Below, in pieces: positions 17,901-26,560 of a stretch of 64,000 bases of DNA. This DNA comes from JAUILA01 sp964563925. GTDB lineage: Bacteria > Bacteroidota > Bacteroidia > Cytophagales > Cyclobacteriaceae. The translations under genes were made by a program, and so were the position numbers. The notes under the pieces are model-generated. The model did not search any database and was not told where the DNA came from. It was given only the letters and a program-made list of their open reading frames with translations. How positions within the stretch are numbered: position 1 is the stretch's first letter; each line of letters opens with the position of its first letter. The DNA is taken from positions 1 through 64,000 of the forward strand of contig CAZLZD010000019.1 in the NCBI GenBank assembly GCA_964563925.1, read 5' to 3'.

Positions 17901-18451
17901 ATTTCATAACCGAACAGCGGGAAGACCTTTTCAAGGCGAAAGAATCGCTGCTTACCACGATTGACGAAATTGACCAGGTGGCCCGGGAGACGTTCCTGGA
18001 TGCTTATGAGAAAATCAAGGACAATTTCATCAAGGTGTTCCGGAGCCTTTTTACCGAGGAGGATGACTGCGACCTGAAACTCAGTGACCCCGATAATCCG
18101 CTGGAGTCGTCCATAGAAATAATGGCTAAACCCAAGGGTAAACGGCCTCTCACCATTAACCAGCTTTCCGGGGGTGAAAAAACGCTTACCGCTACCTCCC
18201 TCCTGTTTGCCATCTACCTGTTGAAACCGGCCCCGTTCTGTATTTTCGACGAGGTTGACGCCCCTCTCGATGATGCCAATATTGACAAGTTCAATAATAT
18301 CATCAAGACATTCTCCAAGGACAGCCAGTTCATTATCGTAACCCACAATAAGCGCACCATGTCAAGCACCGATGTGATCTACGGGATTACTATGATCGAA
18401 CAGGGGGTTTCAAGGGTCGTTCCGGTTGATCTGCGCGAACTGGCCGACTAA
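14924..18451 (+). CDS. smc: Chromosome segregation protein SMC
   Basis: Translation from the ATG at 14924 (MELSKLEIKGFKSFG) gives 1175 residues, the normal SMC length. The Walker A motif GPNGCGKS is at residues 31-38. Two long coiled coils flank a hinge (about residues 500-660). The C-terminal head carries the ABC signature LSGGEKT and the Walker B motif CIFDEVDAPLDD. SMC forms the condensin-like complex that organises and segregates the chromosome, together with ScpA and ScpB, which are not in this window. The stop codon overlaps that of the convergent methyltransferase gene by 3 nt. Confidence 0.97.
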   Translation: MELSKLEIKGFKSFGDKVVINFDTGITGIVGPNGCGKSNIVDSIRWVLGEQSSRTLRSDKMENVIFNGTKKRKASQMAEVSLTFNNTKNLLPTEYSQVTVTRRYYRSGDSEYLLNGVTCRLKDITSLFLDTGIASNSYAIIELKMVDDLLNDKDNSRRGLFEEAAGISKFKKRKKETLKKLQDTDADLERVEDLLFEIEKNMKSLERQAKQTEKYYALKEEYKSSSLSLARTRIASFTEEFRSLSAKIEQENDKKISLSRQIKEKEAALEKAKADIIVKEKALAARQKSLNEHVAKIRQYESEKKIKNERLRYLNDKSDNLKEQIEQDKQSSERASFSIESLRQEKLSAGRILAELEARVNSLREDYETQKEKTGLLREEAETLRKIQKNTQEEVYQLKKSVELKELQLSSFKQELERTASNTSEQSASLMQFENKTSELSEMLSVRRIELQKLQKAEEDLEGRIENTRHTIEMIREEMNQISRTRDSRENEYNLTKSLVENLEGFPEAIKFLKKKTSWKKNAPLLSDIIACEPDYRVTIENYLEPYLNYYIVEKAEDAYEAINILSDAAKGKAHFFILESFSQYHGSDTRIYDNAFPATEVIEYDDKYRKLMSHVLDRVYIFEGDPSTIPQDDNVFITKNGKVTRRRFSISGGSVGLFEGKRIGRAKNLEKLDKEIKQLNKKLNGAEESLADNQRALLGLQEKTRKEEIQQLQEDIRHINEEYISINTKREQFRQMLNDADLRREDIQQRIEEIQEELRENRPAADENAVELRKTEEKLAKKEAELSEENQLLNERSAAFNEQNIVFHQQENRVKSITQEVDYKEETFENSRARIEKNQQELRRTEEEIRTLIEKSEMSDDELISMYAEKEDIEAAVNEAEKDYYSGRGDIDKIDKEEREIQRQREMTDNILIELQNKLNENKLELSSVKERLSVEFNVNLDDLMQEDPDEEPGDPQALEQSVQRIKDKLERMGPINPMAMEAYQEIKERNDFITEQREDLFKAKESLLTTIDEIDQVARETFLDAYEKIKDNFIKVFRSLFTEEDDCDLKLSDPDNPLESSIEIMAKPKGKRPLTINQLSGGEKTLTATSLLFAIYLLKPAPFCIFDEVDAPLDDANIDKFNNIIKTFSKDSQFIIVTHNKRTMSSTDVIYGITMIEQGVSRVVPVDLRELAD

Positions 18452-19191
18452 GACGGAATAACCCTGCGCAGGTTGTCGCAAATAATCGCTGTGGCCATGC
18501 CGGCATTAAGGGATTCAGCACCCCCGTAAGAAGGAATGGTGATCCTGTCGGAGAGGAGTTGCTGTACCCGTGACGAAATACCATGTGCCTCGCTGCCAAG
18601 TAAAATCCAGCCGCTGCGCTCAAACTGAAAACTGTGCACATCCTTTCCGTCAAGGTCCGCCCCGTATACCGGTTGAGGCTGGCCGGCAATAAATTCCGGG
18701 AGCGGGGTATAGTAAACAGGTATCCGGGTAAATGACCCCTTGCTGGCTGAAATTACTTTAGGGTTGTATAAATCAGGTACGGCTTCAGATGCAACAATGC
18801 CCCGGATCCCGAACCAGTCAGCGATACGTATGATGGTTCCGAAATTACCCGGGTCATTGATATCGTCCAGCATAATCCCATAGCCTTCACTCAGCGGCCA
18901 GGGCTGGTTGGGTTTCATCTTAACCACGGCAAGTGCGCCGTCATTGGTCCGGAAAGATCCCGCTGCAGCCAATTCCTTTTCATTAGCCTCCACACATTCT
19001 TCGGCCTGATGGCACAGTGCCTCATTCTCCTTCAGGAAGGCAGGGGTCGCATAAAGCTGATTCACCCTGAAGTCTGATTGCAGCACTTCCCGCACGCTTT
19101 TTGTACCCTCCACGACGAATGCTTGCGAGGATGTGCGGTATTTTTTTAATTGGAGGGATTTAATGAACTTCGTACGAGCCTTTGAGATCAT
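18448..19191 (-). CDS. TrmH/SpoU family RNA 2'-O-methyltransferase
   Basis: This 247-residue protein has an N-terminal L30e-like substrate-binding domain (about 1-95) and a C-terminal SPOUT knot domain with three conserved motifs: LDDINDPGNFGTIIRIADWFG (N and R of motif 1), LGSEAHGIS (motif 2) and IPSYGGAESLNAGMA (motif 3). It should transfer a methyl group from S-adenosylmethionine to a ribose 2'-OH in rRNA or tRNA. The precise target cannot be told from sequence. It is head-to-head with tamL, with only 16-40 nt between the start codons depending on which tamL start is used. Confidence 0.93.
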   Translation of the reverse strand: MISKARTKFIKSLQLKKYRTSSQAFVVEGTKSVREVLQSDFRVNQLYATPAFLKENEALCHQAEECVEANEKELAAAGSFRTNDGALAVVKMKPNQPWPLSEGYGIMLDDINDPGNFGTIIRIADWFGIRGIVASEAVPDLYNPKVISASKGSFTRIPVYYTPLPEFIAGQPQPVYGADLDGKDVHSFQFERSGWILLGSEAHGISSRVQQLLSDRITIPSYGGAESLNAGMATAIICDNLRRVIPS

Positions 19192-19207
19192 AATTTTTCA
19201 ACGCCAC

Positions 19208-21625
19208 TTGAAGAATACCATACGTCTTTTTATGCTTTTTCCCATTGCGTTGTTTCTTTCCGGATGCCTGGGAACACGCTATCTCAAAGAAGATGAAAAA
19301 TTATTGGTGAAACAAAAAGTTGAGGCTCCGAAGCAAATTAACTCGGACGAGCTCGGTCAGTTGTTTGTTCAGTATCCCAACCGACAGATTCCCATTATCC
19401 GGTTTGCCCCCTATGTCTGGCTGTATTATTACGGGGAGAAACGATATGATGTGGATGCCTACCGCCGGGAAATCACCGAGACCCAGGAAGAATGGAACCA
19501 GCGAATTGCCAGGGCCGAAGCCGCCGGTAACGAAAAAAAAGTACAGCGCTACCGCAGGAAAAGAAATAAGCAGCTGGAAAAGATAGAGCAAAAAATTGAG
19601 GAGGGAAATATCTGGATGCGGTGGGGTGAACCCCTGGCGGTCTACGACACCTCCAAAACTGCGGGCTCCCTCAACCGGATGCAGCTCTACCTGCAGTCGA
19701 AAGGCTTCTTTCAGGCCGAGGTCGATACCCTGGTTAAAACCAATAAGAAAAAGGTGAATATTACCTATGAGGTGGAGCCCGGTCCGCCCTACGTGCTGGA
19801 CAGCCTCATCCTTGTGACGGGAGACTCCAATATTTCCCGGATCATCGAAGACAGCCGCGATGAATCATTGCTGGTGCTGGGGGAGAATTATGATCAGGGC
19901 AAGCTCACCCGCGAACGCGAACGCCTCGACAACCTGCTAAAGGATCACGGGTATTTTGCCTTTTCACGCCAGTACATTGAATTCCAGGTTGATACCTCGT
20001 ACGCAGGACCCCAGCGGGTAACGGTGATTACCAATGTAAATAAACCGGCCCGCGCGGCCAGCCACCGTATTTACCAGGTCGATTCTGTAAACCTGGTCAC
20101 CAACACCAGCCAGGGCGTACTTCCGATGACCGATACCCCGAAAGAAGAATATAATGGCATCCAGTATATTTTTATAAAAAACCGCTATAACAAGAAAGTG
20201 CTCGACCGAAGGATATTCATCGAAAAAGACAGCCTCTACAGCCGCTCCAATACCTTTAACACCCAGCGCCAGCTCGCCAATCTCGATGTATTCCGGTTTA
20301 TTAACATCAATTACGACAGTACGGGTGGCAAAATGGTGGCGAATATCTTCACAAGTCCGCTCCCCCGCTACCAGATCACTACCGAGGCGGGCGTCAATGT
20401 TACCCAGGGGTTTCCGGGGCCTTTTCTGAATCTGTCCTTTAAAAAGAGGAATGTGTTTGGCGGCATGGAGATTTTCGAGATCAGCGGACGAATTGGGTTT
20501 GAAGGTGTCGCCCCCGCCACCGCTGTCCAGGATGTGTACACCAGTGTGGAAGGCGGTATAAATGCCTCCCTGACGTTCCCCCAGTTTATTCTCCCGCTCA
20601 GCGCCGATGCAAAAAGACGCCTGGGAAATATAAACCCGAAAACAAGGCTTACCACCGGGTATAACTACACAGACCGACCGGAATACCGCCGGCAGAATAT
20701 CAATGCCACCCTTTCCTATACCTGGCAGAAAAATTCGAACAGCTTCTACCAGTTTACGCTGGATGATATCGGTATCATCCGCTCTTCCCTGTCAAATAAT
20801 TTCGAAAACCTGCTTGATTCATTGCAACAGGAAGGAAATAATATCATTAACACATTCAATCCGTCCTATGTGAGCAGTATGTATTTTACCGGGACCTGGA
20901 ACAAAAACAGCTACGGCCTGAATTTTATCAATTCCCGCTATTTCAGACTTTTCCTGGAAAGTGGCGGGACTACCCTCAATTTTGTGGGCAAGGATTTCCT
21001 GGAGAATGAAGCGCTGGAATATTACCAGTATCTCAAGGTCAATGCGGATTACAGAAAAATACATCCCGTCAACAGGAACACCACAGTGGCCTGGCGGGTC
21101 AACGTGGGCGTGGCAAGGCCCTATGGCGATAACGACATCCTGCCGTATGAAAAATATTTCTTTGCGGGCGGAAGCAACGGTATACGCGCCTGGCGGCCCA
21201 GGCGTCTCGGGCCCGGATCGTTTGTACGGGTGGATTCAGCCACCAATACGGTCAATTATGATATCGAACAACCAGGCACGGTCCTGCTGGAAGGAAGTGT
21301 GGAATGGAGGCAAAACCTGATCGGATTTATTGATTATGCCTGGTTCTTCGATTTTGGCAATGTCTGGACTATCAACGACGTGAGGGAAGAAACCGAATTC
21401 CGGGCAGACAGTTTTTTAAGGCAGATAGCAGTCGGATCCGGAGTCGGTATCCGGTTTGATTTCTCCTTCCTGATCCTTCGCCTTGACGCAGGGATAAAGG
21501 TGTATGACCCGGCACGTCCGGAGGGCAAGCGTTTTATCCTCTCCAGTGGGTTTTATGACGCACCCTTCACCCGGGAAGCTTCCGAAACGGTGATCTTCAA
21601 TATCGGGATCGGGTACCCGTTCTAA
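19208..21625 (+). CDS. tamL: Outer-membrane assembly lipoprotein TamL (BamA/TamA family)
   Basis: This Omp85-family protein has POTRA-like domains (about residues 80-350) and a C-terminal 16-strand barrel with the family motif GSNGIRAWRPRRLGPG. A lipobox (LSGC) near the N-terminus identifies it as TamL, the lipidated TamA of Bacteroidota. I chose a TTG start at 19208 because it gives an ideal lipoprotein signal (MKNTIR, hydrophobic run, then Cys at residue 20). An ATG at 19232 lacks basic residues, and one at 19163 overlaps the divergent methyltransferase gene. No tamB gene follows; the next gene is convergent and overlaps its stop. Confidence 0.9.
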   Translation: MKNTIRLFMLFPIALFLSGCLGTRYLKEDEKLLVKQKVEAPKQINSDELGQLFVQYPNRQIPIIRFAPYVWLYYYGEKRYDVDAYRREITETQEEWNQRIARAEAAGNEKKVQRYRRKRNKQLEKIEQKIEEGNIWMRWGEPLAVYDTSKTAGSLNRMQLYLQSKGFFQAEVDTLVKTNKKKVNITYEVEPGPPYVLDSLILVTGDSNISRIIEDSRDESLLVLGENYDQGKLTRERERLDNLLKDHGYFAFSRQYIEFQVDTSYAGPQRVTVITNVNKPARAASHRIYQVDSVNLVTNTSQGVLPMTDTPKEEYNGIQYIFIKNRYNKKVLDRRIFIEKDSLYSRSNTFNTQRQLANLDVFRFININYDSTGGKMVANIFTSPLPRYQITTEAGVNVTQGFPGPFLNLSFKKRNVFGGMEIFEISGRIGFEGVAPATAVQDVYTSVEGGINASLTFPQFILPLSADAKRRLGNINPKTRLTTGYNYTDRPEYRRQNINATLSYTWQKNSNSFYQFTLDDIGIIRSSLSNNFENLLDSLQQEGNNIINTFNPSYVSSMYFTGTWNKNSYGLNFINSRYFRLFLESGGTTLNFVGKDFLENEALEYYQYLKVNADYRKIHPVNRNTTVAWRVNVGVARPYGDNDILPYEKYFFAGGSNGIRAWRPRRLGPGSFVRVDSATNTVNYDIEQPGTVLLEGSVEWRQNLIGFIDYAWFFDFGNVWTINDVREETEFRADSFLRQIAVGSGVGIRFDFSFLILRLDAGIKVYDPARPEGKRFILSSGFYDAPFTREASETVIFNIGIGYPF

Positions 21626-23733
21626 TAGGCCAGGAGCCCGGCCATGGCTTCGGCCACCTTATCGGCATTCGGAAGCATCCGTGCTTCAAGGTCGACATTC
21701 AGTGGAATGGCAGGAAGATTGGCTGATCCTATGGTACGGACAGGGGCATCGAGGTATTCGAAGCATTCGGAGGCAATCCTGCCGGCCACAGACTCGGCAA
21801 ACGAGTTTAAGGCTGGCTCTTCAGTAACCAGTAGTACCCGGTTGTGATTCCTGACCTGTTCCATGATCAGTTCCCAGTCGATCGGATGGATAGTCCTCAG
21901 GTCAAGTATCGATACCCGTTCGTTAAAATCCTCCGCAGCCGCCGAGGACCAATACACACCCATTCCATAGGTAATTACGAGCAATTTATTCTCTTCGTGG
22001 TCTGCCTTCGCGGTCCGGTGCATCCGGCCTTTTCCAAGCGGGATGATATAGTCAGCATCCGGTTCGATCATTTTAGCCCCGGCAGTGCCCGGTACCTTTG
22101 ACCAGTACAGCCCCTTGTGTTCCAGCATCACGACAGGATTCGGATCATAGAATGCCGCCTTCATCAGACCCTTCATGTCGGCCGCATTCGATGGATAAAC
22201 CACCTTGATACCACGTATATTGGCCAGGGTACTTTCAATACTGCCGGAATGGTAAGGCCCGCCCCCGCCGTAGGCACCGGCAGGAACACGAATAAGACTC
22301 TGGACCGGAAATTTTCCCTTTGACAAATAGCAGCTTTTTGATAATTCTTCCACCAGCTGATTGATGCCCGGCCAGATATAATCGGCAAACTGGATCTCTA
22401 CGATTGGCTTTGCTCCTACCGCTGACATTCCGGCCGTGCTACCAATAATATACGCCTCCTGGATGGGGGTATTAAAGACACGTTCATCCCCGTATTTCTT
22501 TGCCAGGGTTGCTGCCTCACGGAAAACACCCCCAAGCGTTCCTCCCACATCCTGTCCGTAAAACAGGGCTTCCGGGTGCTTTTTCAAAATTTCGTCAGTG
22601 GCTTTGAGGGCCGCATCAACCATCACTACCTTCTCCCCTCCTTCGGGCTGGCGTATCCCCTTCTCCTCCAGCACGGGGGTGGGTGCATAGATGTCACTGG
22701 CAAAATCATCCGGATCAGGATCTTCAGCATCAAGTGCATATTGAAAATCCTGCTCAACCGACTTGACAGCATCATTCTCCAGGCTGTCAAGCTCAGTCCC
22801 TTTCCATCCGCCCGACTCCATAAAACTTCGCAGTTTGGGCAACGGATCCGATTTGGCATGTTCTTCCAGATCCTGATCGCCGCGGTACCACTCCTTCCGT
22901 ACCCCGGAAGTATGATGCCCGAGAAGCGGACAGGTTGCGTGAACAAGTACAGGTCCTTCCCGGTCAGCAACGTGACGGAAGGCTTTACGCATGGTTTCAT
23001 AAGAAGCGATAAAATCTGACCCATCCACCTTCATGCGGGTCATGCCCTTAAAACCAGCGGCAAATTCATAGGCATCCATGGCGCGCATCTCCCTGCCGGT
23101 CGCAGAAATCCCCCAGTCATTGTCCTGGATCAGGTATACTATGGGGAGCTGCTTAAGCACCGCCATCTGGAATGCTTCGGATACCTCGCCCTCGGTCACC
23201 GAACCGTCACCCAGGGAACACAACACAATTCCTTTCTTGTCCCGCAACTCCCTTCCCTCGAGATACTTCACCGCATGCGCCATTCCCGTAGCCGGGATGG
23301 CCTGCATTCCGGTGGCTGAGCTCTGGTGCGGAATGACCGGAAAACCAGCCCGGTCCAGGGACGGATGTGCATAATAGGTGCGGCCCCCTGAAAAAGGATC
23401 ATCCCGCTTTCCCATAAGCTGTAGCATAAGCTCGTAGGGCTGCATGCCGATGCCCAGCAGGATGGATTCATCCCGGTAGTACAGCGAGGCATAGTCATCC
23501 CCGGATAACTGCAGCCCGGTGGCGAGCTGAATCGCCTCATGCCCGCGGGAGGTACTGTGTACATATTTGCTGCAGATCTCCTTGTGCTCATCATACAGCT
23601 CTGCCATGCGCCTGGCCGTACACATCAGCTGATATGCCTTGATCAATGTGGATTCCGATAACCCTGCAGGAAGTGTATATTTCTTACTTTTTCTTGAATT
23701 TTTCTTCCGGGCAGCCGTCTCGCTTGAACTCAT
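21622..23733 (-). CDS. Branched-chain 2-oxoacid dehydrogenase E1, fused alpha and beta subunits
   Basis: Translation from the ATG at 23733 gives 703 residues. The N-terminal half is an E1 alpha domain with the thiamine diphosphate motif GDGSVTEGEVSEAF near residue 175. The C-terminal half is an E1 beta domain (from about residue 370, including ALFYGQDVGGTLGGVFREA). Fusion of both subunits is common in Bacteroidota. The enzyme decarboxylates branched-chain 2-oxoacids and passes the acyl group to E2 lipoamide, feeding branched-chain fatty acid synthesis and amino-acid breakdown. A lysine- and serine-rich N-terminal leader of about 18 residues precedes the domain. E2 and E3 genes are not in the window. 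Confidence 0.94.
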   Translation of the reverse strand: MSSSETAARKKNSRKSKKYTLPAGLSESTLIKAYQLMCTARRMAELYDEHKEICSKYVHSTSRGHEAIQLATGLQLSGDDYASLYYRDESILLGIGMQPYELMLQLMGKRDDPFSGGRTYYAHPSLDRAGFPVIPHQSSATGMQAIPATGMAHAVKYLEGRELRDKKGIVLCSLGDGSVTEGEVSEAFQMAVLKQLPIVYLIQDNDWGISATGREMRAMDAYEFAAGFKGMTRMKVDGSDFIASYETMRKAFRHVADREGPVLVHATCPLLGHHTSGVRKEWYRGDQDLEEHAKSDPLPKLRSFMESGGWKGTELDSLENDAVKSVEQDFQYALDAEDPDPDDFASDIYAPTPVLEEKGIRQPEGGEKVVMVDAALKATDEILKKHPEALFYGQDVGGTLGGVFREAATLAKKYGDERVFNTPIQEAYIIGSTAGMSAVGAKPIVEIQFADYIWPGINQLVEELSKSCYLSKGKFPVQSLIRVPAGAYGGGGPYHSGSIESTLANIRGIKVVYPSNAADMKGLMKAAFYDPNPVVMLEHKGLYWSKVPGTAGAKMIEPDADYIIPLGKGRMHRTAKADHEENKLLVITYGMGVYWSSAAAEDFNERVSILDLRTIHPIDWELIMEQVRNHNRVLLVTEEPALNSFAESVAGRIASECFEYLDAPVRTIGSANLPAIPLNVDLEARMLPNADKVAEAMAGLLAY

Positions 23734-23840
23734 ACAGGTATCTTTTATCTTATCTGGAAACGTTTGCGAAGATACTGAATTTAACAAAAATGCCCCAGAA
23801 CCCCTCCTGTTAATTCACCGAAAAGAAAGTGAAATTTCAA

Positions 23841-23848
23841 TACCTTTG
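23841..23848 (+). promoter_or_regulatory. -7 promoter element of hemF
   Basis: TACCTTTG ends 5 nt before the ATG at 23854, the third case in this window of a -7 box placed so close that the mRNA would be leaderless. It overlaps the GTG at 23848, which is therefore not a likely start codon. Confidence 0.6.
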
Positions 23849-23853
23849 TGGCC

Positions 23854-24756
23854 ATGTTAACCAAAAACCAGATAGAGGAAGAATTCAGGAAATTACAGGA
23901 TTCCATTTGCCGGCAGATCGAGGCATGCGATGGAGGCACCTCTTTTCGTTCTGATACCTGGGAGCGTCCCGGAGGCGGAGGTGGTGACAGCCGGGTGATC
24001 CGAAACGGACAGGTCATTGAAAAAGGAGGAGTTAACTTCAGCGCGGTCCACGGAGAGACCCCGGCCAAGATCCTGGAAGCCCTGAAACTTCCAGAGGCAA
24101 GGTTCTATGCCACCGGCGTGTCCATCGTATTGCACCCGTCCAACCCGCATGTTCCCATCATTCACATGAATGTCAGGTATTTTGAAATGGATACGGGGCA
24201 CTGGTGGTTTGGCGGCGGGATCGACCTCACCCCTCACTATGTGGTCCCCGAAGATGCGCACTATTTTCACAGGCAGCTAAAGGAAGTATGTGACCGTCAC
24301 GGTGAAGATTATTACGACCGCTTCAAAAAATGGGCGGATGATTACTTCTTTTTAAAGCACCGGCAGGAAACCCGCGGGATCGGCGGGATATTCTTTGATC
24401 GTCTTGCCGGTGATAAATCAGCCGACTTCAGGTTCGTCATGGATGTCGGCGCCTCGTTTGCACCCCTCTATATCCACTTCATGAATAAATACCGCGACGC
24501 TCCTTTCTCGGAGAATGAATCGCACTGGCAGGCAATCCGACGGGGCCGATATGTGGAATTTAACCTGGTTTGGGATAAAGGGACCAAATTCGGACTTGAT
24601 ACCGACGGACGTACCGAATCAATTCTTATGAGCATGCCGCCCATGGCGGAGTGGGAGTATGATTACTCGCCGAAAGAAGGCAGCCGGGAAGCGGAAACGC
24701 TGCGCTGGCTTCGTAAAGATATCGAATGGACCAATCCGGCGGAATGGAAACACTGA
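23854..24756 (+). CDS. hemF: Oxygen-dependent coproporphyrinogen III oxidase
   Basis: This 300-residue protein is a full-length HemF. Conserved features include the WERPGGGGGDSRV loop near residues 30-42, GVNFSAVHGE, ATGVSIVLHPSNPHVPIIHMNVRYF (metal and substrate-contacting His and Asn residues), WWFGGGIDLTP, and the RRGRYVEFNLVWDKGTKFGL motif near the C-terminus. It converts coproporphyrinogen III to protoporphyrinogen IX using O2, so the organism makes haem aerobically. The gene ends 13 nt inside the downstream PAP2 gene, implying a shared transcript. Confidence 0.97.
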   Translation: MLTKNQIEEEFRKLQDSICRQIEACDGGTSFRSDTWERPGGGGGDSRVIRNGQVIEKGGVNFSAVHGETPAKILEALKLPEARFYATGVSIVLHPSNPHVPIIHMNVRYFEMDTGHWWFGGGIDLTPHYVVPEDAHYFHRQLKEVCDRHGEDYYDRFKKWADDYFFLKHRQETRGIGGIFFDRLAGDKSADFRFVMDVGASFAPLYIHFMNKYRDAPFSENESHWQAIRRGRYVEFNLVWDKGTKFGLDTDGRTESILMSMPPMAEWEYDYSPKEGSREAETLRWLRKDIEWTNPAEWKH

Positions 24757-25313
24757 TTGAACTGGATAAATCCCTGTTCTTTTTTCTGAACGGACTCCAC
24801 GCACCCTGGCTGGATATGGTCATGTATTATGCGTCGGAAACATGGACGTGGGTACCCCTCTACGCATTTTTGCTGGCCCTTATAATTCGCACCTGGGGCT
24901 GGGAGACACTCTGGTGGTTGCTCGCCGTCGCGATTGCGGTTACGCTGGCCGATCAGATTACCAGTGGCTTTATGAAACCCTTCTTCGAAAGGTACCGGCC
25001 TTCCCGGGACCCGGATATAATGGAGGGGCTCGTCCATGTGGTAAATGACTACCGTGGGGGCCGGTTCGGCTTTGCCTCCTCCCATGCCGCTAACAGTTTT
25101 GGCATCGCCACCACACTTTACCTGGTGTTAAGGCGCCATTACCGGTATACCGGGTGGCTATTCGTTTTCGCTGCGTTTGTAAGCTACAGCCGCATATACC
25201 TGGGGGTACACTACCCGGGTGACATCCTGGTGGGTGGTGCCATCGGTGCTGCCGCAGGATGGCTGGGATACCGGATCGCTGACTTCGCAAGGCAACGATT
25301 AATGCGCCGCTGA
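24744..25313 (+). CDS. PAP2 superfamily phosphatase (membrane)
   Basis: Translation from the ATG at 24744 gives 189 residues with five or six membrane segments and the three PAP2 motifs: K-x6-RP in KPFFERYRPSR, SSHAANS (the PSGH-like motif with catalytic His), and SRIYLGVHYPGD (SR-x5-H). It probably dephosphorylates undecaprenyl diphosphate or a phosphatidyl lipid at the outer face of the inner membrane. A start at 24726 is also in frame, but the shorter protein matches the family. It overlaps hemF at the 5' end and the convergent ribE gene by 15 nt at the 3' end. Confidence 0.88.
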   Translation: METLIELDKSLFFFLNGLHAPWLDMVMYYASETWTWVPLYAFLLALIIRTWGWETLWWLLAVAIAVTLADQITSGFMKPFFERYRPSRDPDIMEGLVHVVNDYRGGRFGFASSHAANSFGIATTLYLVLRRHYRYTGWLFVFAAFVSYSRIYLGVHYPGDILVGGAIGAAAGWLGYRIADFARQRLMRR

Positions 25314-25892
25314 ACCGGTCAGCCTGGCTACGTACTTGCCGATAATATCAAACTCGATATTCACCAGGTCGTCGGGCTGCGCCTGCCCGAGATTGGTATG
25401 CGTAAAGGTATATGGTATGATTGCGACCTTAAAGGAATTTCCGCGGATGTGGTAACAGGTGAGGCTGATGCCATTGACAGTTACCGACCCCTTTTCAACC
25501 AGGACGTTCCCTCCCATTTCAAGTATTCTGAAAGTAAACTCCCAGCTTCCGTCCTGCTCATCCACGCGGATTACGCGGGCGGTGGTGTCAACATGCCCCT
25601 GCACAATGTGGCCGTCAAAACGTCCGTTATTCAGCATACAACGTTCCAGGTTAACCCGGCTTCCGGGCTTGAGCTGGCCAAGGGTCGTCCTGTCAAGGGT
25701 TTCCTTCACCGCAGTCACCCAGTGAAAACCCTCTCCCGTCTCGGTAACGGTCAGACATACCCCGTCGTGGGCGACACTCTGATCTACCTTCAGCTCATCA
25801 GCCATCCCGCTGTCAATCTGGAAATGCCTGTTGGTGCCTTCGGTCCGTATGGCCCGCACGGTTCCTGTTTCTTCAATGATGCCGGTAAACAT
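25299..25892 (-). CDS. ribE: Riboflavin synthase, alpha subunit type
   Basis: The start at 25892 gives 197 residues beginning MFTGIIEETG, the universal N-terminus of this enzyme. The protein consists of two lumazine-binding repeats, each with a MFTG/GHIVQGHVDTT-like and SxVNLERCM/LVNIEFD-like strand pattern. It disproportionates two 6,7-dimethyl-8-ribityllumazine molecules into riboflavin and a pyrimidine. In-frame codons upstream of 25892 contain promoter sequence and are not coding. The symbol ribC is used in some species. Confidence 0.96.
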   Translation of the reverse strand: MFTGIIEETGTVRAIRTEGTNRHFQIDSGMADELKVDQSVAHDGVCLTVTETGEGFHWVTAVKETLDRTTLGQLKPGSRVNLERCMLNNGRFDGHIVQGHVDTTARVIRVDEQDGSWEFTFRILEMGGNVLVEKGSVTVNGISLTCYHIRGNSFKVAIIPYTFTHTNLGQAQPDDLVNIEFDIIGKYVARLTGSAAH

Positions 25893-25907
25893 ATGCTGCT
25901 TTTTATA

Positions 25908-25915
25908 CAAAGTTA
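25908..25915 (-). promoter_or_regulatory. -7 promoter element of ribE
   Basis: TAACTTTG on the minus strand, 15 nt before the ribE ATG. The leader would be under 12 nt, too short for a flavin riboswitch, and none is seen. Confidence 0.5.
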
Positions 25916-25933
25916 AAAATATTACGGTCAGGA

Positions 25934-25965
25934 ATTGCACCGTAATTAAATTCAATCTATATTTG
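25934..25965 (+). promoter_or_regulatory. Promoter of the membrane protein/regulator operon
   Basis: ATTG (25934-25937), a 20-nt spacer and TATATTTG (25958-25965) make a full Bacteroidota-type promoter. An inverted repeat begins at the very next base. Confidence 0.72.
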
Positions 25966-25980
25966 GTTTATATTATAAAC
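25966..25980. promoter_or_regulatory. Operator-like inverted repeat, copy 1
   Basis: GTTTATATTATAAAC is a perfect 6-bp inverted repeat with a 3-nt centre, placed right after the -7 box and 9 nt before the ATG at 25990. A near-identical block lies before the third gene of the operon (26867-26881). The likely ligand is the winged-helix regulator encoded between the two copies. Confidence 0.6.
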
Positions 25981-25989
25981 TACTTTACT

Positions 25990-26556
25990 ATGGAGACGGA
26001 TAAAATTCAATCTACCGAGGAGAGCCTGGCCATCATAACCGCCATGATCCGCCAGACCAAACAAAATGTGAGCGGGGGTGCATTTCACTTTATCCTTTGG
26101 GGATGGGTATCAGTACTCGCCTTTTCCGGTCACTTCCTGCTGGTAACGCAAACTGACTACGCCCATCCCTATATAGTATGGCTGATTTCGGTACCGGCAT
26201 GGATCATCAGCTTCTGGTACGGGAGCAGGCAGGCCAAAAAGCAAAATGTACGCACCTATGGGGATTCCCTGATCATGTGGACCTGGATTGGCTTTTCCAT
26301 TGCACTGATCATCGTGATCTTCTCCGGGCAGTTTTATCGTCACATCAACGAGATGGTGCTTATCCTTGCCGGACTTGCCACGTTCAATACCGGCCTGATC
26401 ATCCGGTACAAGCCCCTTATCATAGGTGGGAGCCTGTTCTGGCTGTTTGCAGCGGTTGCACTTGCGGTTCCTTATATTTACACCTTTCCGGTTGCAGCGG
26501 CCGCAGTGATCTGTGGTTACCTCATCCCTGGATATATGCTGAAAAACACTAAATAA
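25990..26556 (+). CDS. Hypothetical multi-pass membrane protein
   Basis: Translation from the ATG at 25990 gives 188 residues. After a polar N-terminus of about 30 residues there are six predicted membrane helices, joined in the middle by a basic loop (GSRQAKKQNVR). The C-terminus is GYMLKNTK. I know similar proteins only as uncharacterised Bacteroidota proteins next to small winged-helix regulators. It lies 4 nt before the regulator gene, so they form an operon. A sensory or transport role linked to the regulator is possible but not shown. The long upstream reading frame is noncoding because it contains both divergent promoters. Confidence 0.78.
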   Translation: METDKIQSTEESLAIITAMIRQTKQNVSGGAFHFILWGWVSVLAFSGHFLLVTQTDYAHPYIVWLISVPAWIISFWYGSRQAKKQNVRTYGDSLIMWTWIGFSIALIIVIFSGQFYRHINEMVLILAGLATFNTGLIIRYKPLIIGGSLFWLFAAVALAVPYIYTFPVAAAAVICGYLIPGYMLKNTK

Positions 26557-26560
26557 TTCA

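Noticed and set aside
25893..25989. FMN riboswitch before ribE
   Set aside because: The predicted leader is about 10 nt, far below the length needed, and no RFN motif is seen.
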